A DNA stretch of 64,000 bases from Kingdonia uniflora (taxonomy: Eukaryota; Streptophyta; Magnoliopsida; Ranunculales; Circaeasteraceae), in contig JACGCM010002266.1 in NCBI GenBank assembly GCA_014058105.1, forward strand, positions 1 to 64,000, written 5' to 3'. Positions 50,391-59,711 of this stretch are shown piece after piece. The notes under the pieces were generated by a model, which saw only the letters and a list, made by a program, of their open reading frames with translations, did not search any database and had not been told where the DNA came from. The stretch's first letter is position 1. The number at the start of each line of letters is the position of its first letter. The position numbers and the translations under genes are program-made.

Positions 50391-50853
50391 ATGATTATAT
50401 ATATTTCGCGAGCATGTATTTATCAAATTTATATGACCCCTTTAAAGTTTAAACTCTTGGATTCCTGCAATTAATTTTTTTTAGTTTGGGTGGAGAGAAA
50501 TAAAAGGCAATTTCATAATAGTTACAGTCCCGTGGAAATCATTTGAACCATGGTAAATGTGCGTTCTCGTTTGATTGTGTTTATTCATTTAATTTGTTCA
50601 TCGCTAATCGGATTGAATCGGTGTTTGGTTTCCACGGTGTGCCCCAACAGTTTACTTGAGAATGACCTTAAATGATAGAATAATTATTTAAGAATATGTT
50701 TTACACAATAACTAAGTCACCAATCGCCATAGGTTGATGTTTATTTCAAAATCATCGGTGGCATTGTTTATCACATTACCCTTAATTTATGTTGTGGGTA
50801 AGAAATCAAATGTTAACATTCACAATACTTACTGATTAATCCTTTGGGATGGG

Positions 50854-51720
50854 ATGAATGTATACCAAATTTTCAGTAATAATGAGCCTGTCTTCCGTTG
50901 TTTCTTTAGGAACGACACCACACGATGGGATGAATGTATAGCGTTTCCTCAGTTAAAATCGAAAAGAAGTTGTTGTTTCCTTCCAAAATTTGAATCAATG
51001 AATAAACTTGTGTCTCACTCTTCCTCGCCACCACACGACGAGGATGCCTATGAAAGATATGGTTACTTGGACAGCTATGATTACAGGCTATTCTCAGAAT
51101 GATAGACCTGAAGATGCTCTTGCTTTGTTCCCTCGATTAAAACCTAATCATTTCACCTTCTCCAGTGTTTTCAAGGCTTCTGTAACTGTGGGTAATTATT
51201 CTTTCGGCAGACAAGTTCATGGGTCCTGTTTAAAATGCGTGTATGTATCAAGCATATATGTGGGGAGTTCTCTATTGGACATGTATGCGAGGTGTGGGCA
51301 AATGAAGGAAGCTCGGTGTGTCTTTGATGGGATGGTGAGTAAGAATGAGGTTTCTTGTGATGAACGCGTTGATTGCTTATCATGCTAGGAAAGGGGAAGG
51401 ACATGCAAGAGGCCATTCATATGTTTTGGAGGATGCAAAGGGAAGATTTTAAGCCTACACATTACACTTATGCCAGTGTTTATAGTGCTTGTGCTAGTAT
51501 AGGAGCACTGGAACAAGGTAAATGGGTTCATGCCCATATGATTAAATCTAGGGGAATCGGGAACACTCTGCTTGACATGTATGCCAAAGCGGGTAGTATC
51601 GAGGATGCTAGGTAAATCTTTGATAGGTTGGTGAACAAAGATCTTGTTTCTTGAAATTCTATGATTACTGGACGTGATCAACATGGACTTGGGAAGGAAG
51701 CTGTTAGGCGATTCCAAGAC
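50854..51720 (+). pseudogene. PPR protein, copy B, truncated by the minisatellite
   Basis: Close to copy A over its first 870 bases: MPMKDMVTWTAMITGYSQND, FTFSSVFKASVTVGNYSFGRQ, YVGSSLLDMYARCGQMKEAR, ALEQGKWVHAHMIKSRG, LLDMYAKAGSIEDAR. It has the same early deletion as copy A, a frameshift near 51340 and a stop at 51613. After GKEAV (about 51705) the gene changes into the palindromic repeat array. The E and DYW regions are missing. Confidence 0.88.
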
Positions 51721-52710
51721 TCAAATAGATTCAAAATTGCCGAATGATTTGACTTTATTCAAAAACTGCCAAATGATTTAGCATTCCGCAAAAAGGCCCA
51801 TTTTACCCAGTAATCCTTGATAGATTTAAAATAGCCGAATGATTTGGCATTCTGTAAAAGTCCCATTTCACCCAAACTAGATCAGGCAATCCTTAAATAG
51901 ATTCAAAATTGCCGAATGATTTGGCTTTATTCAAAAATTGCCAAATGATTTAGCATTCCGGAAAAGACTCATTTCACACAAACTAGCCAAATAATTAGGC
52001 AATCCCTAAATAGATTCAAAATAGCCAAATGATTTGGCATTCCTGTGAAAACCCATATTACAAAAAATAGCTAAATGATTAGGCAATCCTTAAATAGATT
52101 CAAAATAGCTGAATGATTTGGCATTCCGGATAAAACCCATTTCATCCAAACTAGCCAAATAATTAGGCAATCCTTAAATATATTCAAAATAGCCAAATGA
52201 TTTGGCATTCCGATGAAAACTCATTTTACAAAAAATTGCCAAATGATTAGGCAATCCTTAAATTGATTTAAAATAGCCGAATAATTTGGCTTTATTTAAA
52301 AATTGCCAAATGATTTGGCATTCCGTAAAAGACCCATTTCACCCAAACTAGCCAAATAATTAAGCAATCCTTAAATAGATTCAAAATAGCCGAATGATAT
52401 GGTTTTATTAAAAATAGCCAAATGATTTGGCATTCCGGAGAAGACCCATTTTACCCAAACTAGATTAGGCAATCCTTAAATAGATTCAAAATTGCCGAAT
52501 GATTTGGCTTTATTAAAAAATTGCCAAATGATTTGGCATTCCGGAAAATACCCATTTCACCCAAACTAGCCAAATAATTAGGCAATCCTTAAATAAATTC
52601 AAAATAGCCGAATGGCTTTATTAAAAAATTGCCAAATGATTTGGCAATCCTTAAATATATTCGAAATGGCCAAATGATTTGGCTTTATCCACAAATTGCC
52701 AAATCATTTG
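51715..52710. repeat. minisatellite array of palindromic units
   Basis: About ten degenerate units, longest form near 113 bases: AGGCAATCCTTAAATAGATT, then TTGCCGAATGATTTGGC, a T/A spacer, TTGCCAAATGATTTGGCA, then TTCCGGAAAAGACCCATTTC and ACCCAAACTAGCCAAATAAT. Shorter units lack one palindrome. The module TGCCAAAT-G-ATTTGGCA is a near-perfect inverted repeat and, with variants, recurs more than 20 times. It is flanked by PPR coding sequence on the left and the normal PPR 3' flank on the right. Confidence 0.9.
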
Positions 52711-53391
52711 TATGTTTTGTGATGCTTATGCAATTTGTATGAAGCCTTTAAAGCTTCACAATTTTCTCTGTATTTTCCAAGTTAACGGCAATAGTTGACA
52801 ACTTGACATATTTCTTGTTGTCGTATATTCCTTTCGTGTGCAGTGTTTAATTTCTGGAAAGAACATTTTCTGCATGCCTTCGTACTCTGCTTTTTTCTGC
52901 ATTTTCCAAGTTAACGGGCAATATGCTCAACTGATAAAGATGCTTCGACGGGAATACTTTCTCTATTATTTTCATAGTTACAAACACTGGATGTGCCGTG
53001 TGACACATGTACAAAGACTCAGATAAGGATAAAAACCGCTATCTTATCATTAAAATTGCTGAAGTATTGGCCCAAAAACATTCCTCGAAGATCTATTGGC
53101 TTGGTGAACGACCTATTGGCTTCACTTGTCCAGAAGATATTTCAGGGAAAATAAGAAAGAAACCTTGCTCGCCCTACCATTTTCTTATAGTTGAAAGGGA
53201 GATGTTAGGGTCCATTCTGTTGTTTTAGATTTGTACTCGCTTTTTGCCATAAATCATTTAGATTTAGTTGATAAGCACACACTTGTATGGCTTACAAACC
53301 TCTGAAGATTCAAAACTTGCAATGGGTGATGTTAAATTTTGGTCTAAAGCACACACAGTAAAAATGAGTCTCACTCTAAAACTTTGAATCA
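52711..53391. repeat. third partial copy of the duplicated flank
   Basis: 52711-52860 repeats 47985-48140. 53100-53345 repeats the DnaJ upstream DNA (41820-42130 and 49210-49520) without any DnaJ gene. No intact gene is seen. Confidence 0.65.
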
Positions 53392-53622
53392 ATGAATAAA
53401 CTTGTGTCTCACTCTAAAACTTTTAAATCTCTAATCCAATCTCACCAAGAGCACCTTCTCCTGAAGAGCAACAAAGAGGGACTTGGTGTTTTCGAGCTCA
53501 TCAGCAGAGGTTCGATAGCACCAGATGGGAACTTTCTCAATTCCAACTTCAACAAGGACCTTTTCGTGCACAATACAATCCTCAATATGTATTTAAAGTG
53601 CGATGCGTGAAAAACCTTTGAT
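53392..53622 (+). pseudogene. PPR protein, copy C, N-terminal fragment
   Basis: 72 residues starting MNKLVSHSKTFKSLIQSHQE, ending DLFVHNTILNMYLKCDA and a stop, then KTFDE and a broken join. It keeps the stretch that copies A and B have deleted after MNKLVSHS, including the first PPR helices, but nothing further. It supplies the missing 5' part of the ancestral gene. Confidence 0.75.
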
Positions 53623-53769
53623 GAAAGATATGGTTACTTGCCACAATCTAACGTAAGAAGACCTCCTTAAGTCGGTTTGAATATAATTATCAATACTAAT
53701 TCAATGGAAACATATGAGAGCACTTGGTCCTAAGGACTTTTAATTACGTACACCAGATTGTTTCAAATG

Positions 53770-53784
53770 AAACTATATAAATAT
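53770..53784 (+). promoter_or_regulatory. TATA box of the TM glycine-rich gene 1
   Basis: CTATATAAATATATA followed by TGTATCAGCCTAAAGAGA is nearly identical to the promoter at about 57735-57765, so the two genes share a core promoter. Confidence 0.65.
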
Positions 53785-53823
53785 ATACATTGTATCAGCC
53801 TAAAGAGAACAAACCCAAAGAAG

Positions 53824-54147
53824 ATGGCGAGTAGCTTTAATATCGGTTACATCCTAGTACCATTTTTTACTTTTGTGCTACTTGTACTCATATTTGCATG
53901 TATTTCAAGAAAGAATAATCATGGGGGCGGTGGTGGCCATGGCGGCGGCGGCCATGACGGTGGCGGCCATGACGGCGGCGGCGGCGGCGGCGAAGGGGAT
54001 GATGCTGAAAGTGGTGGCGGTGGCTGGGATGGAGGTGGTGGCGGCGGCGGCTGTGATGGAGGTGGGGGCGGGGGCATGGGTGGTGGTGGCGGCGGCGGTG
54101 ATGGAGGGGGCGGGGGCATGGGTGGTGGTGGGGGGGGCGGCTTCTAA
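53824..54147 (+). CDS. single-TM glycine-rich protein 1
   Basis: 107 residues: a short N terminus, one membrane helix (about 8-27, ILVPFFTFVLLVLIFACI), a basic stop (SRKNN), then a tail of almost only Gly with scattered His and Asp (HGGGGGHGGGGHDGGG) and MGGGG repeats ending GGGGGGF. The helix with IFACI and the promoter match the genes at 50181 and 57798. The tail would lie outside the membrane, in the wall or the cytosol depending on orientation. Gly-rich membrane-anchored proteins are often wall- or stress-related, but I do not know this one's role. The ATG at 53824 follows AAAGAAG, as in the paralogue at 57798. Confidence 0.65.
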   Translation: MASSFNIGYILVPFFTFVLLVLIFACISRKNNHGGGGGHGGGGHDGGGHDGGGGGGEGDDAESGGGGWDGGGGGGGCDGGGGGGMGGGGGGGDGGGGGMGGGGGGGF

Positions 54148-54267
54148 ACAGCACCCCCGGTCTGCTTACAAGTTTTAATTTTCTTTGTACAAAATTTCAT
54201 TCATTTATTTAGAAATCCCTTTGTGCAAACAAGTTTGAATCTTTATGTTCTTACTTTAGCGTTCTCT

Positions 54268-54487
54268 AGGCCCGGCCATGGGGTGTGTGACATGTGCGAC
54301 GGCATAGGGCCCAAAATAAAATAAAAAATTCCTTAACGCCTAAAAGAAAGAAGGAAATAAAAATGTCTATGCTACATATAATACATTTTAGCTTAGTTGG
54401 TTGTAGCTTGTAAGGGGCTAAGGTTCAAGTCCTTGCAGCATTAAAAAATTTAGGCCTCATTTTAATTTCTGCCAGAGCCGGCCCTGG
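54268..54487. mobile_element. hAT-like MITE with internal tRNA-type boxes
   Basis: The 220-base element is flanked by an 8-base direct repeat CGTTCTCT (54260-54267 and 54488-54495), the hAT hallmark. The ends AGGCCCGGCCATGG and CCAGAGCCGGCCCTGG form imperfect inverted repeats. Inside lie TAGCTTAGTTGG (54389-54400) and GGTTCAAGTCC (54422-54432), good matches to pol III A and B boxes. No coding sequence. Confidence 0.75.
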
Positions 54488-54516
54488 CGTTCTCTTAGGT
54501 TTGAAATGTGTCTATC

Positions 54517-54892
54517 TCCCTAGTCATGCCGTCCCGGGATGAATTTCTGTAGCAGCAAATGGGCAACAACCTATGGTTGGAATCCATTGTCATCATCTTG
54601 ATGGGTACTTAATACTCACAACATGTGGTGGTACTCACTAGAAGAAAGAGGGGTTCTTGAGTTTGAGGATAAAAGTCTGGTTAGCCCAGTTTCTATAAAG
54701 ATGCATCCCCTAGATGTTACTCACAATGCCCCACCGCAAGTTCAAGTTTGGAGTATGGAAAGATTGTTCAAGAGTATACAGATTATTATGTTCTCCACTA
54801 TCGGTCCTCTAGATGTTACTTAATTACTTATGCCTTTCGGTCCTGCAGCAATACTCGTCCATTATCTAACTCAAAACCATGTATGTCACCAT
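54517..54892 (+). pseudogene. broken copy of the 5' end of the CAX gene
   Basis: It matches exons 1-2 of the gene at 60900: [29 protein letters not shown], then [15 protein letters not shown]. The first intron has shrunk to a scrambled 35 bases, a piece reading CGGTCCTCTAGATGTTACT interrupts exon 2, and the copy stops after the second splice donor. No transporter domain is present. Confidence 0.85.
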
Positions 54893-54895
54893 GTC

Positions 54896-55287
54896 TTAGA
54901 GAAGGCATTATCATAAGCTTGTTTTGATTGTGTTTGAACTTCTGCTTCCAAACTCTGAACTATTTCCAGATCTTTTCCTTCTCCACTGAAACCTAAAATT
55001 GGATATCCATTTTTGAGTCTCCAAATATCTTCTTTTTCTGAACTCATGCACCACTGCAAAGATCCATTTAATAACTCTTGGTCCCCTATTTTTCATCAGT
55101 TCAGTACTATTTCTGGAATTGAATCAAGTTCCTGATAAAAAGTGAAAGAGATTATTTCCAGATAATTCCCAAGTTAGATCTCAAGGAACATTCACAGAAA
55201 CTGGTGTGAGCAGCTTGTAACATGCCCAAAAGTAGCATAGATTTCCTGTGTATGAGCATCTTCCGCATAGTTGTTACAGAGAATGGC
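54896..55287. other. unassigned stretch before a LINE
   Basis: The minus strand has a 61-residue frame (55096-54911) rich in Arg and Lys that might be transposon-derived. I cannot assign it. Confidence 0.35.
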
Positions 55288-55302
55288 AAGAACACAACAT
55301 AA
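55288..55302. repeat. left target-site duplication of the second LINE
   Basis: AAGAACACAACATAA is identical to 57256-57270, directly after the A tail. Confidence 0.9.
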
Positions 55303-57255
55303 TTAATGAAGGCATGAAGTCAGATATTTGTGAAGTGCTTCGCTTTGAAGAGGATAACCTTCCTGTAAGGTATTTGGGGATGCCCCTAATCTCTTCAAAA
55401 CTTTCTGATAAAGATTGTGATCCATTGGTCACAAAAATGTCAAAAAAAGTTTGAATTGGAAAAACAAGTTTCTATCCTAGGAGGAAGGATGGAATTGATC
55501 AGAACAATACTTCAAAGTTACACCGTTTATTGGGCTGCTTGTTTTGGATTCCCCAAAAGTGTTCTCACCAAGATTGAAAGAATTTTTCGAGAATTTCATT
55601 GGGCAGGTGTAGACCATAACTAAAGCTATCTCAAGTGTGTGGCATGGGAGGATGTCTGTGTACCAAAAGCTGAAGGGGGCCTAGGCATAAAAAGATTAAA
55701 GGATTTCAATGATGTCACAAGCTCTGAAATCCTTTATAGAAGAGTATTCTTTGAAACTTCATTTAAGTGTGGTAGATCAAGTCATAAATTCTGGTACAAG
55801 GAAGCTTCTCATGCATACATTAGAGATTGGGGATTAAATCCCGTTATCAAGCAGCATAGACAGATTGAATGGATTCAGTGGAAGCAAGATATAAACAGAT
55901 GATTATCCTCAATGTTGATGGGTGCTGCTCACAGGATAGAAATGCCTTGGGTGGTATCTTTAGATTACCTAATGGGATCCCCATTGTAGCCTTTAACAAA
56001 CCTGTTCTGGAGGATGTAGGGATTGGATGTGTTGAAACAAAGGCCATCTGTGAAGGCTTTAAAGTTGCATATAGACTGGGCTTTAAAAGCTTTTGTGTGC
56101 AGGCTGATTCAGAATTTGCAATAAAAGTTCTAAATGGTGATTACAAGCAGCCCTGGTCATGCATTACTGATTTGAGAAATGTCAAGAATGTAATCTCAAG
56201 AATGGATGATTGTTTGATTATGAACAAAAAGAGGGAAGGTGTCACGGCCCTAGCCGGGACCGACTCTACAGTGCCCGGAGTGCAGCGGAATACGGGACCG
56301 TGCGGCGTACACGGACGCGAGGTCGGCGTGTACCAGCCATCTTCACAGGCGCGGCGCGCCAGTGGCATACAACCCACGGATGCTAGAGCGACATCCGGAT
56401 TATCCTGGATACTCGTGAGGGGTCATTGAATATGTATTCAATAAAGGCAACAACGCTGAAGGTTCCCTCAATAATCCCTACAGCGTAATCTCTCACGACG
56501 CGCGCGAGATACGGAAGCACACATGTCCTGTAGCGGATCAGGGTAGCTCAATATGCCGGTTTCCATCATAGGGACTCATATCTCAAGGGGCGACGAGCCT
56601 GGACTAATTATACTGTCCATCTGAAAGGGGCGGTGCGTCTCGGATAGCCCGCGGGGCATAGCGGCGCCATATGAAGCCCTCTAATGAAAACCGGCCCGCA
56701 TTGCGAGGCAATGTCCCCTAGCCTACCCTAGGCCTAGGAGAACTCATAACTATCCCTTGTAGATAGTCCATGAGCCGGGGTCCTTGATGACCAAGCATTA
56801 AAGCTCTTTTAGTCATGGGGAGGATCGGACCAAGGTTCCTCCTTAATATAGCTACTAAGTAAATAGTCAACTTCCAAAAGGAAACGTTAAAACATGAGAC
56901 GAAGCGTACTGGACCTTTTCGCCCCCTTAACTGAATCCGATTGCGACGAAACTTGGCGTGCTGCTATATTAGGGCATAGAGAACAAATACATTCGGACAG
57001 AACTCAAAACGCTCGGGTAGATTTGGCCGGCGTTCGGTAGGTCGTCACAGAAGGGAACAAACCTGCAGATTACATCACTTCAGAGATGGATATTCAAGAA
57101 GATTATGTCTTTTTTCTTTGTAGTTTCCCTCCCCAACTTGTAAATCTTTGTATAGCAATATCAATTGTAAAAGATATCCTAGGATGTAATTTTTGTGCAG
57201 TCAATAAAGTCTGGTGGGGGTCTGCCTCAACCCCAGCTTCCTCCTCAAAAAAAAA
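55303..57255 (+). mobile_element. LINE, 5'-truncated, with a nested solo LTR
   Basis: Related to the LINE at 4346-8682: VRYLGMPLISSKLSDKDCDP, LGGRMELIRTILQSYTVYWA, KAEGGLGIKRLKDFND, then an RNase H remnant (NVDGCCSQDRNALGGIFRLP). The 3' end is identical in style (GGTCTGCCTCAACCCCAGC, then A's). A 15-base duplication AAGAACACAACATAA flanks it (55288-55302 and 57256-57270). The body is interrupted by a solo LTR at 56240-57049. Frames are broken. Confidence 0.9.
56240..57049. mobile_element. solo LTR inside the LINE
   Basis: 810 bases starting TGTCACGGCCC and ending GTCGTCACA, flanked by the 5-base duplication GAAGG (56235-56239, 57050-57054). It is visibly more GC-rich than its surroundings (CGGCGT, CGCGCGAG). 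The older LINE has the unfilled sequence GAGAAGGGAACAAGCC at about 8515, matching the joined flanks here. No gag or pol lies next to it, so it is a solo LTR left by recombination. Confidence 0.9.
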
Positions 57256-57270
57256 AAGAACACAACATAA
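57256..57270. repeat. right target-site duplication of the second LINE
   Basis: An exact 15-base match to the left flank. It shows that the insertion is fairly recent. Confidence 0.9.
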
Positions 57271-57797
57271 CTAGCAGCCTCGAACGCCCACATCCCAAAG
57301 AAGCAAATATTTGCGTAAGTAAGAAACATACAAAAGAAACTCAAAGAAGCATAATTGCAAAGGAAATATGTACACATTATTTCTCTCAGGAAAGATGCAA
57401 ATACAGAATGGTTTTACCCCTCACATATATGTGATCAGGAGGAGTTCATTTCACGGTGCTGAGGATGTGACACCTCCATTTTCACGTCAAAGATGTGTTC
57501 CTTGTCGTAGAGCTTTGTAGCCCGTAAATTATGACTCATGAGAGCCAAAAAAGTCTAATAGAGACGACGAAGATATTCCCATTAGTTGACTGATGTCGAG
57601 TCGTAGATTCATTTTTTATTAAGAAAATCTTGTACATATATCCGGTATATTTATATTTCCAGGCAAAAGGATAAGTCGACATAGTTTTATACGAACAAGG
57701 ACTTTTAATGACACACCAGAGTGCTTTAAATGGAACTATATAAATATATAGTGTATCAGCCTAAAGAGAGACAACTAAAAAAACTAACCCAAAGAAG
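57271..57797. other. promoter region of the second TM glycine-rich gene
   Basis: No gene is seen. It ends in the core promoter shared with the gene at 53824. Confidence 0.5.
57735..57749 (+). promoter_or_regulatory. TATA box of the TM Gly/His-rich gene 2
   Basis: CTATATAAATATATA followed by GTGTATCAGCCTAAAGAGA, the same as before the gene at 53824. Confidence 0.65.
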
Positions 57798-58451
57798 ATG
57801 GTGAGGAGCTTTACTAGTGTTGTTGGTGTTGGTGTTGGTGTTGGTGATGGTTTTATTAATCTTCCAAACGGGATATTACTACTTTTTCAGACTTTGATGC
57901 TACTTTCACTTGTATCAATGATAATATTTGCATGTATAAGAAAGAATAAAAGAAGAAAGAAGAATAAGATTGGCGGGGACGGTGGGGGTGGTGGCGATGA
58001 TGGTGGCGGTAGCGGTGGCGGTGATGCTGGCGATGATGTTGGTGGTGAAGGTGAAGGTGGTGATCATGGCCACAGCCACGATCATGACCAGGGCCACGGT
58101 CATGATGGCGGTGACGGTGGTGGTCATGGTCATGGTCATGGCCACGGTCATGATGGCGGTGACGGTGGTGGTCATGGTCATGGTCATGGTCATGGCCACG
58201 GTCATGATGGCGGTGATGGTGGTGGTCATGGTCATGGTCTTTTTCATATGATAGCAGGCATAGGCGGGGGTCATGATCATACGGGAGGGGGCATGGGCGG
58301 TGGCGGTGATGGTGGTGGTCATGGTCTTTTTCATATGGGAGGGGGCATGGGCGGGGGTCATGATCATATGGGGGGGCATGGCCGGGGCGGGGGCGGGGCG
58401 GGGGCATGGCTGGGGGCGGCATCTAAACATATTATGGTATTTGTTATTTAG
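57798..58451 (+). CDS. single-TM protein with Gly/His/Asp-rich tail 2
   Basis: 217 residues. An N-terminal GVGVGVGDG stretch is followed by a membrane helix (about 24-46, NGILLLFQTLMLLSLVSMIIF) ending in IFACI, a basic anchor (RKNKRRKKNK), then about 150 residues built from Gly, His, Asp and Met: HDHDQGHGHDGGDGGG units repeated three times, then GLFHMGGGMGGG blocks. Dozens of His next to Asp suggest metal binding (zinc, nickel or copper) or a pH-sensitive tail; this is inference from composition. The repeat units are minisatellite DNA (about 58080-58240), so length may vary between plants. It is a paralogue of the proteins at 50181 and 53824. Long antisense frames here are composition artefacts. 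Confidence 0.65.
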   Translation: MVRSFTSVVGVGVGVGDGFINLPNGILLLFQTLMLLSLVSMIIFACIRKNKRRKKNKIGGDGGGGGDDGGGSGGGDAGDDVGGEGEGGDHGHSHDHDQGHGHDGGDGGGHGHGHGHGHDGGDGGGHGHGHGHGHGHDGGDGGGHGHGLFHMIAGIGGGHDHTGGGMGGGGDGGGHGLFHMGGGMGGGHDHMGGHGRGGGGAGAWLGAASKHIMVFVI

Positions 58452-59070
58452 ATTTGTGTACGAGATTTCCATGTATTCTCGTACAGGAAGTTCAATGCCT
58501 TCACAAGTGTGGTAGTAACTTGTGTATACTACCACACTAGTAAGGCCTTGGTGGTACTTCCTTGAATAAGAAAAAAATTTGTTTGAATAAGAAAATCTTG
58601 ATTTTTGTGTCACTTCCTTGATATATAATAGATGGAGTCCAAATTGTGTCACGGACAAATTAGTGAGTCAGGTCTCAACTCCCCTAAAAATGTTTAATGA
58701 TTCTTGCAACATCAATCGAGGGAGCCTAACAAAATTAACATCACTGGAGGGTTTCAATTTGCTCAGGCAACATCAATAACTATTGTAGAAAAAGAAAGGA
58801 GATCATCAGAGAAGACTAATTAAGTGAGATATATAGAATCATAGAAACAGGGTTGGCCTTACCATAAGGCAACTTAGGTCTAAGCCTAAGGCCCCTCAAA
58901 CATCTCATCTCTTACTCATGGTCAGTCAGCGACAGCGTGCTATTATGTTGCTACGTAGCTGACAGACACGATTTTAGTATGACACGTAAATTAGATTAGC
59001 TTGCCACCCTCATTCACCATATTATATATGTACACAACAAGGGAGGGAGCAAGACAATTTCATCAGTATC
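58452..59070. other. oleosin upstream region
   Basis: It includes a dispersed-repeat end (GGGTTGGCCTTACCATAAGG at about 58850) and the oleosin TATA box (TATATAT at 59023-59029, about 45 bases before the ATG). No other gene is seen. Confidence 0.5.
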
Positions 59071-59406
59071 ATGTCAGTCTCCAGCAACACAATCAAGAGC
59101 TTCATGGCTAACAATGATCAACAACATGGTAGTAGCGATAGTGGTAGTGGTAGTTCTTATGTTCTTTGTGCAACGATGGTAGCAGTAGTAATTGGAGGTC
59201 CACTTGTAGGAATGATGAGTTTCACTTTTCTTGCAACTCTTACACTATTGCTACTTACATCCCCTCTTCTCATCCTCTTTAGCCCTATTCTAGTCCCCGC
59301 GGCATTCTTTATTGTTGCTGCCGTGGCTGGTTTTGTAACTGCCCTCGCTGTAGCGGTTGCTGGGGTTTCAACCGTGACGTGGGGTATCTCCCGGTGGTGG
59401 AATTGA
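59071..59406 (+). CDS. oleosin, short
   Basis: A structural protein of lipid droplets. 111 residues, one exon: a hydrophilic Ser/Gln-rich start (1-30), then about 75 uninterrupted hydrophobic residues. At the turn lies the oleosin proline knot P-x5-S-P-x3-P (P65, S71, P72, P76; PLLILFSPILVP), which is diagnostic of the family. The C-terminal amphipathic part is missing: the frame stops at RWWN directly after the hairpin, while most seed oleosins continue for 20-60 residues. It may be a naturally short form or truncated; reading on in another frame gives no clear oleosin tail. The TATA box spacing fits expression. Confidence 0.85.
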   Translation: MSVSSNTIKSFMANNDQQHGSSDSGSGSSYVLCATMVAVVIGGPLVGMMSFTFLATLTLLLLTSPLLILFSPILVPAAFFIVAAVAGFVTALAVAVAGVSTVTWGISRWWN

Positions 59407-59518
59407 AGGATGGGGGAGCGAGTCCAGGCCGAAGGTGAAGGAGCATCCGATGATCAGAAAAAGGAATAAAACTAACTGTGTATATATATAGTGTACGTTT
59501 GGCTATTGTGTAATAGAC

Positions 59519-59552
59519 TGGTATGTATGTATGTATGTATGTATGTATGTAT
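59519..59552. repeat. (GTAT)n microsatellite
   Basis: About eight tandem GTAT units just after the oleosin gene. Confidence 0.9.
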
Positions 59553-59711
59553 ATACTCAACTTAAAGAAGGCTACTATGCTTAATGAAAGCAACTAATAG
59601 TATTAGCATATGATGAAAAAGGGAAATCAGTGCTTAAAAAATGGTATTGAGCTCCACCCACCGCAACGAACGAATCACCGCACACCTACTGCACATGTTA
59701 GATGCAGGGGG

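Noticed and set aside
51715..52710. Repeat array that could recall a CRISPR
   Set aside because: Units are degenerate and tandem without unique spacers, and the genome is a plant's.
54389..54432. Possible tRNA gene from A and B boxes
   Set aside because: No acceptor stem or cloverleaf can be drawn, and it lies inside a MITE.
57856..58658. Long minus-strand frames rich in His, Pro, Met and Thr opposite the Gly/His-rich gene
   Set aside because: They are mirror images of the GGN/CAT repeat DNA. They have no start context or domain, and the plus strand has the TM helix and promoter.
58850..58920. Possible end of a second hAT-like element
   Set aside because: Only one end is readable; no partner end or duplication found.
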